NCBI GenBank assembly: GCA_014529385.2
Contig: CM043944.1
Span: forward strand, 83,812,884 to 83,876,883
Source: Adiantum capillus-veneris
Lineage: Eukaryota; Streptophyta; Polypodiopsida; Polypodiales; Pteridaceae
DNA length: 64,000 bases
Reading direction: 5' to 3'
Part shown: positions 10,300 through 22,264 of the stretch, one piece after another
Position numbering within the stretch: the first letter of the stretch is position 1
Layout of the letters: each line of letters starts with the position of its first letter
Made by a program: the position numbers and the translations under genes
The notes under the pieces: generated by a model
Seen by the model: the letters and a program-made list of their open reading frames with translations, nothing else
Databases searched by the model: none
What the model was told of the DNA's origin: nothing

Positions 10300-10765
10300 G
10301 TGTGATTCTCAAACACAACGTCTTCTTGTGGAGAATTCTAACAAGGGCTCTCCCCATAGGTGAACTGCTAGCAAGAAAGAGAATGTCAGATGGGAAATGT
10401 CCCTAATGTGGTTAGCTAGGAGACAACCAAACACCTTTTTTTAGAACCACCCTACTGTAAATGCTTGGAGGATTTGTTTGTATGATGCATTGGAAGATTA
10501 AAATTTCCAAATTCAGATTGTTATTTGGAACAATTCAAACTGGTTATGTGGGTCTAAATTTATGTATTGTGTCTCTCAAAGTTTGAATGTTATCCTTCTT
10601 ATGGAATGCTAGAAACTGCCATGTTTGATACACACACATTTCATAGTTTCACACTACCTTGGTCTACGATTTGAGAAAAATCATTAGAAGACTGCGTAGC
10701 AGTGCCAATACCTTAGCAAAATGGAATTCCTTAACAAGATGTAAACTTGTAAGATATAGAGCAAG
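10300..10765 (+). pseudogene. LINE ORF2 C-terminus with RT zinc-binding (zf-RVT) domain
   Basis: From 10323 the frame reads FLWRILTRALPIGELLARK followed by KCP, stop, CG, the CxxC pair of the zf-RVT domain found after the RT in plant LINEs. After a frameshift near 10440 come NHPTVNAWRICLYDAL and, further on, NARNCHV, both typical of the region that follows. It then decays, and a short GA run starts at 10775. Stops and shifts make it non-functional. Confidence 0.6.
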
Positions 10766-10774
10766 GGAATTTTA

Positions 10775-12465
10775 GAGAGAGAGAGAGAGAGCACTAAATG
10801 TTGGGGAATTTGGCGATGGAAGCATCCCCGCCCCACCAAATGAACAATGGTCACTTGATAAGCCTAAGAGCTACACCGTCAAACTGTGAAACAAAAAGAA
10901 TCCTTTCAAGCATATTTATACCTCAAAATTTTGTTAAATACATTTTCTAGACTCAGAATATTGAAAAAGTGGAACCTCCACCCCCCTTTAAGAGCTTCAT
11001 CCACCCCCTTGCCAAGCTAGATCAACACGTCCACAACTAAAGCTCCAAAAAACACCTCATCAATGATATTCCATATTGTGTGAGCTTCTGGTTCTCAACA
11101 GTTTCTTGTGCATTAGATGTTGCAATAGCTCTTGTTCTCAGCATGGAGGTTTTCTTGTGGGAGCTATCAAACGCCAAATCACTTGTAATTCCAACTTCAA
11201 CAATTAAAAGCATGGGTTGGATCCAACTCATTGGCTGCACGAAATATCTAAACTAGTGTGGCATGAATGGTCCAAAACAATCACAAGCTTGAACTGAGAA
11301 GCCGACAACTAGAAGCGTGAGACTCTACCATTTAGTTAACATGTCGCAAAATATGAATAGAAATACCATTATATTAACATCTTCAAAGGCCAATATGACC
11401 TATCGGACCAAAAGTAAGGGTAATCAAATAATACAATGGTCAATTGATAGAAGCAAATTGAACATTAAAAGATCAAAACTAAGATCTAATGGCCAAGACA
11501 AGTGGTATGTGTAGGTATGTGTAGGCCAAGTGGGTTTCCATCTATGTGTAGAATGCTATAGATAATGCTGGTGTGTCAAAGGAAAAATGTATGAATCTTC
11601 TCTAAGTTGGCCCACTTGGCACCATACTCACTACTTACACTTTTAAGGTAGGTTAAGCATCTACATATGTATTCCTCTCTCTCTCAGGTTCCAATATCCA
11701 AATCAATCATAGTCTCTCATTGATAGATAGTGGATGTGGTCCATATTTCCTTGTCTCGATGGGAAGCTAGTGGGATGATGTCCTCATGTAGCCAATGGCA
11801 CACATGACCCCATGTGGGAGATGGACATCTATGTATCTCAATCATATCATAACACTATCTTGAGTGGTATGTAAGAGATGGTCCCTATAAAAGCCCAATT
11901 TATCCTCAACTCTATTGATGACAAAATTCAAGTTTATCTGGTGTGTAGTTGGATAATATCATGTCTAATAATCGAGTGATAATCCTACTAATATATCATC
12001 CTTTGAGGGTGATCTATGGAGCATTCAAAGAGTATTGAAAGAGTGGTAATGTATCTATAGAGAAACCAACCCATGTGGACATTTGTGCATAACAGATGTC
12101 TCCATTATTAGTGAATTGTTGTGAAGACTTCAATGCCAATCTATGAGTGCATCTTTGATGAGGGAGTTTCCACAAATTGTGGATAAGGTTAAGAGTTTGG
12201 GTGGTGACGGCCACCACTAATAGTGGAGTTCCCATCTTAGCACCAATAACTTTGTGAGACATATAGGCTATACAAGGATAATATTTGTAATCATGGTCAT
12301 TGGTGGTTCCTCTATGGATCTCCACCAATCATAAGCTCTATTTGTACTCCACATAAAAGTGTCAAGGTGACTAAAGTATCAAGGGGGCTCTTGAAATTGT
12401 GCATGTGAACACATCCTCTCTAGATTACCTAATGCTACATATCCACATGGAAATATCACAGCATT
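10775..12465. other. Intergenic, short GA run at 10775-10792
   Basis: Apart from the GA run I find no supported feature. The small open frames here have neither recognisable motifs nor coding-like composition. Confidence 0.6.
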
Positions 12466-13080
12466 TACAAGAGACTAGGACATTAACAAGGACACAACCA
12501 CCAAGAAGAGACCGAGACATGAGCATTAACCCCCATAAGATTAACAAGCACATAAGAATTAACCATAGACACTGGCAAGAATATGAGACCATAACAAGGA
12601 CATAAGAAGCATGACCATTGTCCATAAGAAGTGATATCATAACAAGGACATAAGCATTAACAAGAGACCGATACATGAGTATTAGCAAGAACATAAGCAT
12701 TAACCATATACATCAGTGAAAAGACCAAGACATGATCAATAACCAGAGAGATCCTTAAGAAATTTTGAGATAACAAGGAAATTAGAATTAGGACCATAAG
12801 CATTGACAAGAGACTAAGGCATCAACAAGGACATAAGCATTAACAAGAGACCGAGAGCTTAACCATAAGCATTAACAACTCTTAAGCATTAACCATATAC
12901 ATTGACACAAATATGAGGCCATAACAAGGGCATAAGAAGTGTGACAATAAGCATTGATGAGACATACAATGTCATAACCATACAATGACTATAAGTATTG
13001 AGATTCCAATTGTGAAAACCATAACATGCCATGTCCAAAATGTCATAGCTATAACCTATCATGTCCAACATATGAAGCAA
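12466..13080. repeat. Degenerate minisatellite built on ACAAGGACATAAGCATTAAC
   Basis: The motifs AACAAGGACATAAG, CATTAACAAGAGACCGAGA, CATTAACCATA(T/G)ACA and CATAACAAGG recur many times in shifting order between about 12480 and 12920, then fade into CATAACC and CATGTCC variants up to 13080. The unit is about 20-40 bp. The open frames of up to 91 codons on both strands reflect the repeat and are not genes. Confidence 0.75.
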
Positions 13081-14470
13081 AATGTGACCACAAAGATAAC
13101 CATAATCATGGAGAGTTCATTGGCACTCTCCTTATTGCATCAACCATGCAATCATAAAGCTTATTCTTTAAAACCATCGCATGGTCATCTCCAAACGATC
13201 TTTTCAAAACCTGAAAAAGACATAAACACATACATATACATAAACATAAACTAGATTATTTTGTAAAACATAGGAAAAAAAGACAAACATAAACATATCC
13301 ATTTTATAGACGTAACCATTTTCATGAAACTCACACAAGTTTTAGGCGGAGAATCTCTTAAGCCCCCCTCAATAAGAAACCACATGCAAGCCACTGCATA
13401 GTAACCGCACAAGAAGTTTGTTGTTGTGGAATTTACATAACAACGAACAAACTTGAAGTCATACAGATATATTCAATCCCTATAAAGTAAGATTCACATC
13501 CTATTTCATTTGTTGGATTCAAGAGCTCTATCTTGACTATAGGATCAATACAATGATTTGCAAAATGATCAAATGTCCTTGAAAGAAAGTGATTTATTAG
13601 AAATTCATGAACATACTTGAAATTAGTGTATGCTTTTATTTACATTAACATATCTATACAATCATCATGGTACTTTCGCAAATGAACGCATACCAAGGGA
13701 GTCAAAAAATATAATCCAAGAGCATCTTTGGGTTAGACTTTAGAGTCACTTATGATGGGGATTAAAAAGGACTATAAGAGTCCAATGTGACCTAAATCGA
13801 ACGGTTTGTCACAAAAACAGTTCTACTACTAGCACACTTGAGCATAGAGAACACATTACCTATCAATGACTCGGAAACTCGGAAGAATGTGAATACATTA
13901 CGCCCAAGGTCATAGGCGTGCCAAAGAGTTCTTCATTGTGCTCTCATTGGCTCTTTTTTGGCCACCAAGAAAATATAGCCATACACAATCCACAAACCAT
14001 ATTTGATCGAGCACATTGGGAGGTAGTGTATTTTCCATCCATTTATACGAAAATATACTAAAAGAAAAACTTTAATCCTATCTGTTTATTCCTCTACATT
14101 AATGGTATCATTACTCATAGAGGCATGTATATCCATAGTCAACTTTAAGTGAGAACACTACATATGGAACACTAGGCCTCCCTTAAAAGAACCATTTGAA
14201 GTGTTATAACACAAAAATTTACAAACATGGTACTTGAATATTAGGATTTGTTGAACACCAAAGAAATGTAACCTCTCAACCATATCCTTTGGACTCGTTG
14301 TTCAAGGTTTTTGCTTTAAATGGTGCTAGAGTGAATGCCTATATTCACATGAACATCACATGTCTTATTTGAATTATCGCTAAAAATGAGCTACCCAAAA
14401 AACTATTCTGAGATTTATTGGACTTTAACTAGTATGCCTTTATAGTCTTGGTATGTTTGAGAGAGAGAGG
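13081..14470. other. Intergenic, nothing recognised
   Basis: AT-rich unique-looking sequence. I see no coding frame with family motifs, no LTR ends and no RNA gene. Confidence 0.55.
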
Positions 14471-14477
14471 GAGATGG

Positions 14478-14673
14478 CACTTGTGTGAACCACTAACACT
14501 AAGTACAATGTGTATTGTGCCTTAGTGCATAAGATAGAGAAAAGAGAAAGGGGGCATATAGTGTGTGTTGGCTCTCCCCCTCCAACTTGTGTGTGTGGCT
14601 ATGGTGGTGTGTGTGTGAGTGTGCGTGTGCATTCCTCTTCCTCTTGCATTGTGCTCTCAGTTCCTCTCCTTCA
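14478..14673 (+). mobile_element. Partial 5' LTR of copia 1
   Basis: The sequence from CACTTGTGTGAACCAC to TCCTTCA aligns with 29249-29439 and 33624-33814. Its end is fixed by the primer site that starts three bases later. GA repeats at 14459-14473 sit where the LTR start should be. Confidence 0.85.
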
Positions 14674-14675
14674 TC

Positions 14676-14687
14676 TGGTATCAGAGT
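14676..14687 (+). other. Primer binding site of copia 1
   Basis: TGGTATCAGAGT matches the initiator tRNA-Met primer site (usual ending AGC) and lies two bases after the LTR end. Confidence 0.85.
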
Positions 14688-15761
14688 TGTTTCATTCCCA
14701 AAATTGCTTCCGTGCGCGCGCACTTTCAAGAGTGAAAACAGGGTTCCGACTTCGGCATTGGAAAATTCAGCATTCCGAAAGCGTTCCCCCTTTCGGAGCC
14801 ATTTGTGCCATCAGAAACCTCATTAGAGCTACGATTTAGGAGCTGAATTTTTCAGCCCTCTTTTGGTAGTTTGTGATGCAGAGCTTTCATAGCCATTATA
14901 GGTACAATTGTTGCAGTCTTTTCCATCTACGAGAGCCCATGGCTCATTATTGTTGCTTTCATAGCCATTATAGGTACCATTGTTGCAGTCTCTTCCATCT
15001 ACGAGAGCCCATGGCTCATTCGAGACTGTGTAGCCTCTTTCGGAGTGGCCTCATACACACATAGAGTGGAATTTTGGCGGCATTGTCTTCTTCGACTACA
15101 TGTATAGGTACATGTACATAGAGCCGCTTGGTTAGCTTTCTTTGTGCTTCTTGGCCTTGATCTCCGCTTCGGCTATGGCATTGGCATCGACTCACAGGCT
15201 ACAGTTTTTAGTGCTTGCAATATTCTGGTTCCAGTGGGAGCAGTCTTTTATGTGTACATGCATATGTTGGCACTTTTGACAATTTTTGAGCTCTTTTGAG
15301 AGCGGTTTGACTCCCTGCAAGAATATTTATTTGCATGCACATGCTTTTGATGCCTGTTTGAGTGCCATGACAGACTTGTACGTCCTTGTGGATACTGCCA
15401 TTGTACACTTTTGTGGAGCCATCTTTTGGCTAGTACGGCAGTCCCGGCCATTTCTGAGACTTGGTCCGAATGATAGCCATTTCTGAGACTTGGCTATACG
15501 TTTTGCTGCTGCATAACCTACATTATTGAGGGTCGATAGCATGAGGGTTTCATTGAGCTGGGGTATTCTCAAATGTGGAGACACCTTCAGTGATACAGGT
15601 AGCTGGAGCATCCCTTATGAGACCTCGCCATAGTACATGTATAGAGTGGTATAGGTGCTTTTGATGCCGAGTTGGTGGTCTATGGTCAGTTTGACAGTTT
15701 ATGCAAATACACAGGAGACTCTGCCAAAATTTTCCCAGAATCTTTTGGTGGTTTTGTCACC
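14688..15761 (+). other. Long untranslated leader of copia 1 with a tandem duplication
   Basis: About 1.07 kb separate the primer site from the gag ATG. A roughly 70-bp block (GCTTTCATAGCCATTATAGG ... CCATGGCTCATT) occurs twice in tandem at about 14884-15020 but only once in copia 2 (29676-29741), so the duplication is specific to this copy. Confidence 0.75.
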
Positions 15762-16713
15762 ATGTCTACTAGCAAAGACCGTGATATTTATGACATAAAA
15801 AAGTTTGATGGCACCAATTTTCAGGTTTGAAAGAACCAAATGCATGATGTGCTTGTCCAAAAGAAGCAAAAATTTCCTATTGTCTATGCGGCTAGAACTA
15901 AAGATATGCACATGACTCAGTTTCAGTGGGAGGAGCTTGATGAACTATGTAGGTCTACGATTAGACTGCACCTTGGTGAGTCAGTGTACTTTTCAGTGTT
16001 AGAATGTGAGACTGTTCATGCTTTATGGCAGAAATTATGCAGCACTTACAAAAAGGATACGGGTAGCAATAAAGTTTTCCTGATGCAAAAACTTTTCAAC
16101 CTTCGTATGAAGGAGTCAGCTAGCGTTGCCAGCCATATCAATGATTTTGATTTTCTTTTTGCTCAGATTTGTGCACAGTGCGCATGACAATTGATGATGA
16201 GATGAAAGCAATCTTTTTGCTTTATTAGTTGCACCCTTTTGGGATATCTTTTTCACAGCTGTTAGTAACTCTGCTCCTAATGGTACGCTAAAATACGATG
16301 ATGTTACTAGTGCACTTTTGTCAGAGGTGATGCATCAGAAGACCATGACCAGCTCGCATTATGGCAAAGCTCATTATGTGCAAAGGGTTGATAAGCAACG
16401 TAAGGGCCGTTCTTCGCAACGTGAGTCCAAGAAAGAGGGCAATAGAGATGCATCAAAGGGTAGATCAAAGTCTTGTGGTCGCCGCAATGTTCAATGCCAT
16501 TATTGTGATAAGTTTGATCACATAAAGAAGGATTTTTATGCTTGGAAGCGTGACAAAGAGAAGGGCAAAGGTAAAAGCAAAGATCATGATGATAAAGAGG
16601 AGAAACCAAAGAGTTCGGTTAAGATTGAAGAACTGAACATAGTTCAGGATGACAGTGATGCACAAGGCATTAATATGTTGATTGAAAGTAATGATGTCTT
16701 TTATGATGCATAG
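15762..16713 (+). pseudogene. Copia 1 gag
   Basis: ATG at 15762 opens MSTSKDRDIYDIKKFDGTNF, the usual start of a copia gag, then a TGA at 15828-15830 replaces the codon that in copia 2 is TGG (Trp). The frame continues with ALWQKLCSTYKK and HINDFDFLF to 16187. After a shift, 16318-16713 encodes a basic Lys/Arg/Ser-rich region and CHYCDKFDHIKKDF. That is a CX2CX4HX4C zinc knuckle whose last Cys is Phe, so RNA binding would be impaired. Gag would form the particle around the RNA. Confidence 0.88.
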
Positions 16714-17203
16714 GAAACTCTTATCTTTGCAGAGTTCTATGCCAGTTGAACTCCTTGTTAGTGGTGAAGTATCCCATACATGGATCCTTGATTCGGGTGC
16801 TTCATTGCATGTCACACCTCATAGGCATTGGTTTACTACATACAAGGAAACTATTGGCTCTGTTATACTTGGTGACAGTTACTCTTGTGACATTGTTGGC
16901 GTAGGTGATATTGCCATGGTTATGGCAAATGGGTTGAAGTTTATCATCCATAATGTGCATCATGTTCCACCCTTGACATGCAATCTGATTTTGGTTGGAC
17001 GTCCTGATGACTTGGATTACAAAGTCACTTTTCATCAGCAGTCTTGGCGTGTTGCAAAGGGTCATCTTATTATACCCCATGGTTCTAAAGTTGGTTCACT
17101 TTATCCTCTTTATGTATCTGATAAAAATAGTGTTCTTTCTGTAACCGAGCTGCCAACTGTTGCTTTGTGGCATAGCCGGTTAGGACATATGTCAAAGAAG
17201 TGA
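16714..17203 (+). pseudogene. Copia 1 protease and start of integrase
   Basis: After a frame change near 16725 the product reads ELLVSGEVSHTWILDSGASLHVT. DSGAS at about 16790-16804 is the catalytic aspartate loop of copia protease. The frame ends in LWHSRLGHMSKK with a TGA at 17201-17203, where copia 2 has GGA. HSRLGH supplies the two histidines of the integrase zinc-binding (HHCC) domain. Confidence 0.88.
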
Positions 17204-18227
17204 ATGGAGACACTCTCTTGTTTGGGCTACTTACCCTCTTTGTCATTTTCTAATTTTCCCTTTTGTGAGCACTGTCAATATGGAAAGCAGACATGGACAC
17301 ATCGTACACATTCTTTTGACAAACTAAGAAAACCCTTAGAGCTTGTGCACAGTGATTTATGTGGGCCGGCCTATGCCTTCTAAATCCCATGGTGGTGTGT
17401 CCTATTATGTTACATTCATTGACGATGCAACAGGGCATGTTTGGGTCTGCGCCATGAAGTCTAAAGATGAGACCTTTTCTTGCTTCATAAAGTTCTTATC
17501 TAGTGTTGAAACTCAGTCTGAACATAAGTTCAAAGCTTTGCGCTCAGACAATGGTGGAGATTATGTCTCAAAAGACTTTACAGGTTTCTGTTCAAGTAGG
17601 GGAAACAAGCGTGAGTTTACAGCTCCTTATACCCCTGCACAAAATGGTGTTGCAGAATGAATGAATAGGACCATCCAAGAGCGGATGATGTCTATGCTAT
17701 CACAGGCTAATTTACTGCAAGCGTTTTGGGTTGAAGCATTATACATAGCCGTGCACTTGATCAATAGATCACCACATACTTCATTACAGTTTCATGTACC
17801 TTTGGAGTTATGGTCATGAAATAAATTGTCTTATGAAAAACTCCGCACATTTGGCTGTGAAGCTTATGCACATATACCTAAGGAGTTGCATGCTAAGCTG
17901 GATCCTAAGTCTAGGAAATGCGTCTTCATTGGCTATGGTGTAGATGGTCAATTTGGCTATTGTTTATGGGATCCAAAAAGTCGATCAGTGATTTGTAGCA
18001 GTGATGTTGTCTTTAATGAGACTAAGATGCATAGACAGCCAGTGAAAGAGGTTGAATTCTGGAAAGTGATGTTTTTCGATGTATCACCTCCTGTCCAGAC
18101 AGCTCCCAAGCCACTTACTACACAGGCTAGTACGAGTTCTAATCAGTTAATCGCGGATATCTCAAAGAGTCTCACATTCGCTAGAACATTTTGTTCTAGG
18201 TGTGGATTTTTTTTTGTTGACAGATAG
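17204..18227 (+). pseudogene. Copia 1 integrase
   Basis: CEHC at about 17264-17275 completes the HHCC domain. The catalytic core follows with the first Asp in LVHSDLCG near 17350, the second in RSDNGG near 17545, and the Glu in AQNGVAE at 17648-17656, immediately followed by a TGA stop. A further stop is at 17817-17819. The C-terminal GKLRTFGCEAY and SRKCVFIGYG type motifs lie at 17830-17940. There are frameshifts near 17340 and 17220. This would insert the cDNA into the genome. Confidence 0.88.
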
Positions 18228-19038
18228 TGGTGATCCTTCTTGTTACAAAGAGGCTATGCTAGCCAATGATAAGGTTCAGTGGGAACATGCTATGAAGAGG
18301 GAGATGTCCAGTATTGCAAAGAACAAAACATATGAACTTGTTCCATTGCCAAAAGTTAGGAAAGCATTGCCTTTTAAATGGGTTTACAAGAAGAAGATTG
18401 ACAATTACAAATCTCATTTAGTGGCCAAAGATTTCAAGCAAGAATATGGTGTCGATTTCCAGGAAATCTTTTCTCCATTGGTGGTGAAGATGACCATAGT
18501 GAGAATTTTGCTTGCTTTGGTTTCCACTGAAGGTATGGAGCTTGATCAAATGGATTTCATTACAACTTTCTTACATGGTGATCTCAAGGAAGAGATTTAT
18601 ATGCAGCAACCTGAAGGGTTTGTACTAAAGGGCAATGAACATTTGGTCTGTAAGCTTCTGAAAAGTCTCTATGGATTGAAGCAATCATCCAAACAACAAT
18701 ACCAAAAGTTTGATGCATTTATGCGTTCCCTAGGCTATAAGTGCAGTAATGAGGATCCATGTCTTTACGTGAAAAGACAACTTAATGGACAACTTATTAT
18801 GCTTATCCTTTATCTAGATGACATGCTTATTGCTGGTCATTCCAAGAAGGACATTGCTGACTTGAAAACCAAGCTAAAAAGTCATTTGACATGAACGATT
18901 TGGGTGAAGCCAATCACATTTTGGGTATGCGCATTACTCGTGACTGTAAGAAGAGGTTGTTGTACCTTTCTCAAAAAGAGTATGTGCACAAGGTTCTTGA
19001 TTGTTTCAACATGTAGAAGGGGAAGGATTTGAGTACTG
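18202..19038 (+). pseudogene. Copia 1 reverse transcriptase, truncated
   Basis: The open frame at 18202-18894 gives the RVT_2 domain: WEHAMKREM, KWVYKKKIDNY, FSPLVVKMT, LDQMDFITTFLHGDL, and the active-site YLDDML at 18811-18828 (YVDDML is usual, as in copia 2). After a one-base shift at about 18890 the sequence still follows copia 2 to about 19038, then stops. RNase H is absent. Confidence 0.9.
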
Positions 19039-19690
19039 GGAATTGTGAATTGTATCGTAGGAATTTTGGTAGTGATTCCTCCTTTTTTATCTTCCAGTTT
19101 AAATCTCTCTTCCAAATTAGCAACCATGCTTGGTGCAACCAAAATAACTTAAGGTGTTTCTTGTGGTTTCATTAAAGCTAGTAATCCTTTGATTGATGTA
19201 AACTCTCAGTATGTATGATTTTGTGCTTCACTCTCTAGTATAGCCTTGTAGTTTTGTTTGTGTCTATCTTGAAATGTAACATTTGGAATGGGTGAATCAT
19301 CATAATACACATACAAAAGCTTTGTATCTGATAATGTGCTAAGGACAGGATACACGACATGATAGAAATCTAGAACTTGAGCCTCAAGAGCATACATAAA
19401 ATAGAGACTTATAGAGGTATCATCAATCATAACTCTCTTGGCATGTAGTGAGTTTATGAACCTAGCTGACTGACTGACTGCGGTCGGTGACTGCGGTCGG
19501 TGGTTCCATAGCCTGGTAGATATCCGTGGTTTCATTGTTCACTGGATTTTTGGATACCATCGTTGAAGTAGCTTTAATGCTAACCAAATACATAGCCATA
19601 TCTCTGCCTATATATCGATCTCCTTAATAGTTGACTTGAGGTTCAATCAAGAACTGAGTCTGACTATCTTCTATCTTGACACAAATACTA
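19038..19690 (-). pseudogene. Unidentified protein-coding remnant beside copia 1
   Basis: On the minus strand three pieces read through with two stops and a frame shift: first (19690 to about 19500) a segment with QTQFLIEPQVNY and MAMYLVSIKATS, then from 19500 FINSLHAKRVMIDDTS, YFMYALEAQVLDFYHVVYPV, LLYVYYDDSPIPNV and TFQDRHKQNYKAILESEAQ, and then SIKGLLALMKPQETP, ILVAPSMVANLEERFKLEDK and TIQFTIPS to 19040. Amino-acid composition is protein-like and the frame persists after stops, which is not expected by chance. I cannot name the family. It ends exactly where copia 1 ends. Confidence 0.4.
19474..19500. repeat. 13-bp tandem GACTGCGGTCGGT x2
   Basis: Two perfect tandem copies preceded by a GACT run. 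They lie within the unidentified minus-strand remnant. Confidence 0.85.
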
Positions 19691-19699
19691 TCCAAGGGA

Positions 19700-20738
19700 T
19701 CTCCATAGATCTTTGCTTCATGCTTTCAAGCTTTTTTAATGTCCACACCTTGGTATGTCCTATATGAGTTATTTGGCCAAGTATAGTGAATTTTGGACAA
19801 CTCTTTTTATATGCAAAGTGGAGTTTTGTAGATTCTAGGTGGAAAACCCTTAGATTAAAATACCAAAACAAGTCCAAATTCAAATGTAAAGACATTTTTG
19901 GAATCCCCTAAATAACCCCTTTGATGTGAGTGGTCAAATCTCAATTCTAGGGCTGTTTGAAAATGGTTGTGACCATTTTCATTTGGCCTCAAAATGGATC
20001 CAGGTCACTTCCAATGCAATCCTTATGGTCTTAGGAGTTCAATGGATCCATATCACTTTCAATGCAATCCTTATGATCTTAGGAGTCCAAATACGCAATT
20101 TTGGCCTGAGCTGGATGAGTGGTGATCGAAAGCAAAAAAAAAAACATGTTGCAGACACTAAACACTCACTTTCACAAGTCACTTATCCAATTGGGATGAG
20201 ACTTGATAGAGTCCCATAGGGTGTTTATAAGATGTGTGTAAGCTTGGTTCCTTAAGAAATGTATCAGATGGTCACTTTGAAAATGATCACGATCCTTTTT
20301 ATTCTGCACAATTTTGAATAGATGATGGTCTACAATGATTATACACCTTGTTTAGGTCCCAAATATGCAAAAATCATTCAAAATAGATTTGAAGATTAAT
20401 CTTAGTGACATGTTTTGTCCAAAGGTGCTGTACGTATTTTTTCGTCAAAAATTTTCAGATGCATCCACAATTAATTTCTTGCAATCCCCAAGTGTTGAAG
20501 ATGCCATTGCCTATGCGTGCATGTACCTTGATAAATCAAGCAATCTCAAGCATGAAATTTGGAGCTTCTTTGCACAACCAATCCCTATGCCCCTTTTTAT
20601 GCTTATGAATGCAAGCTCTTCATGAGTGGTACTCAGTGTCCTTTCAAGGATGCACACAACCAAGATATAATGCCTATTTATTGCTACTCCTATGACCTTT
20701 AAATGTGCAAATACAAAAGTTATGTGTTGTAATAAAGT
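19700..20738. repeat. Intergenic, with 48-bp tandem pair at 19994-20089
   Basis: Two adjacent 48-bp units starting ATGGATCCA differ at a few positions and, being a multiple of three, keep open a 97-codon frame (19926-20219) with no family resemblance. I see no other feature. Confidence 0.65.
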
Positions 20739-20844
20739 CTACGTTCCTAGGTGAATGTAATCATACAGACTCTCACCACAAGCATAGCATACTACGTTCC
20801 TAGGTGAATGTAATCATACAGACTCTCACCACAAGCATAGCATA
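20739..20844. repeat. Perfect 53-bp tandem duplication
   Basis: The unit starting CTACGTTCCTAGGTGAATG occurs twice without mismatch (20739-20791 and 20792-20844), so the duplication is recent or an assembly artefact. Confidence 0.95.
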
Positions 20845-22010
20845 CATGGACATCAAAAGAACCCTATATGAAGACACTCCTAAACACATGTACATTGCCT
20901 ATCATATGAAAATCATGCACCCATAAATCATATGAGGTCCTTAGTAAGTCTCCATTTTTTTACTATCTCAACACAGAAGTTATGAAGAATGGTGGCTCTA
21001 GGTGTGAACCTACATACAAAAAGTGGAAAGATTTCTAGTCTATCAAAGCACTTGTGGACTTTTCCCTATTCAAAAGGTAGATTCACTCCCTGGCAAAGCC
21101 ACTACTTGCCTTATTGTTGCAGGACAGTGAGAGTTTGTTACACATAAAAATGTGTGCAAGGAGTGAGTTAACCCAGTCTTGAAGCACAAAGGTAGATATG
21201 AACGTGTTAAAAGATATCAGGAAATTTCAAGATGTCCTGTCCCAGTACACTAACAGACAATACCTACAATGAATAGACCATGCATGAAAAGATTACTCTT
21301 GCTAAGTCAAATGCTAATGCTACCAAATCTAAACAATGAAATTTTGTCACTAAAGTTAGCAAGTGAGTAGCTAAGGGTATGCGGAGAAAAACCCAACTTT
21401 CACTTCATTGATTGGACAACTAGAAGGCTCTAAAAATGATCATGACCACTTTCGACCTAAAAATGTCACAATCACTTTCTCGCTTTCCAAGGATTTCTAT
21501 CAATGTATAAATGCTTCCCATAACTCCTAACTAAGAATATGGCACATATTCCATGCTCAAAAGTATCTCCATCAATCACTTAATTACACTAATTAAGCTA
21601 AACAAGGTTAGCATAATCATTAAGGATTGAGCACAAACAAGCAGTCAGAAGATATAGCAATGCAAGAGGAACACAACCATCAACTTTTTCTCAAGAAATT
21701 GTGGATTACAATGGCAAGGGACATGGTGGAGGCTCTAGCTCACACTCTTCTCACTTCACATTGAAATCTTATCCACTCCACTATCAACTATGTTGTTTTT
21801 ACAAAATTAAAAAAATTGGCTTATATACAAGGTTTCTACTTAGTTGGTAAATTGCAAGGCTGTTTTAGTCCTGGTTGGCTCGGTATTTTTACAAGTTAGA
21901 AGCGCAATGACCCCTTCATACATATTGTTACCATATTTTTTTGGCTCTAAGGGCTTTTCAAAAAATGTATGTTGCAACCTTTGCATGAACACTTTTAGTG
22001 GGGAGTCCTT
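20845..22010. other. Intergenic, nothing recognised
   Basis: AT-rich sequence. GATCATGACCACTTTCGACC-like phrases recur here and near 19965 and 20275, suggesting an old dispersed repeat. There are no coding motifs. Confidence 0.5.
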
Positions 22011-22014
22011 TTGA

Positions 22015-22262
22015 CTACATCTGCCCGAACATTACATGATGCTTAACAAGATCGCCACAAAGAACAAATTCCATGTTCCCATCATAGAGGTGTTGATGGA
22101 TAGGTTCGGCAAAGCCAAATACTTCACAAGCACATATATTTTCTTAGGTTACCATCAAATAAGAGTACACCCAATTGACATCAAGAAGACAACTTTCTAC
22201 ATGAAATGTTAAATTTTTGAGTGGACAATGATGAGTTTTGGTCTCACAAAAATTGGTACTTT
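22015..22262 (+). pseudogene. Ty3/gypsy reverse transcriptase fragment
   Basis: One forward frame reads MLNKIATKNKFHVPIIEVLM, DRFGKAKYFTSTYIFLGYHQ, IRVHPIDIKKTTFYMK, stop, IFEWTMMSFGLT. These are the fingers and palm of a gypsy RT from the region with the first catalytic Asp (here Tyr-Ile-Phe replaces the usual Asp-Leu) to the PFGL motif. It ends abruptly at about 22262, where a repeat in the opposite orientation begins. Confidence 0.8.
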
Positions 22263-22264
22263 TC

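Larger units (their letters stand above)
14478..19038 (+). mobile_element. Ty1/copia retrotransposon 1, 3'-truncated
   Basis: It has a partial 5' LTR, primer site, long leader, gag, protease, integrase and most of RT in copia order. It is clearly the same family as the element at 29196-33814. The LTR lacks about its first 60-70 bp relative to that copy, and the element stops abruptly at about 19038 within the RT-RNase H region, where unrelated sequence begins. RNase H and the 3' LTR are gone. It keeps gag and protease regions that copy 2 has lost. Confidence 0.92.

Noticed and set aside
12466-13080. CRISPR-like array
   Set aside because: The units are not separated by unique spacers of constant length, and the genome is a plant nuclear genome.
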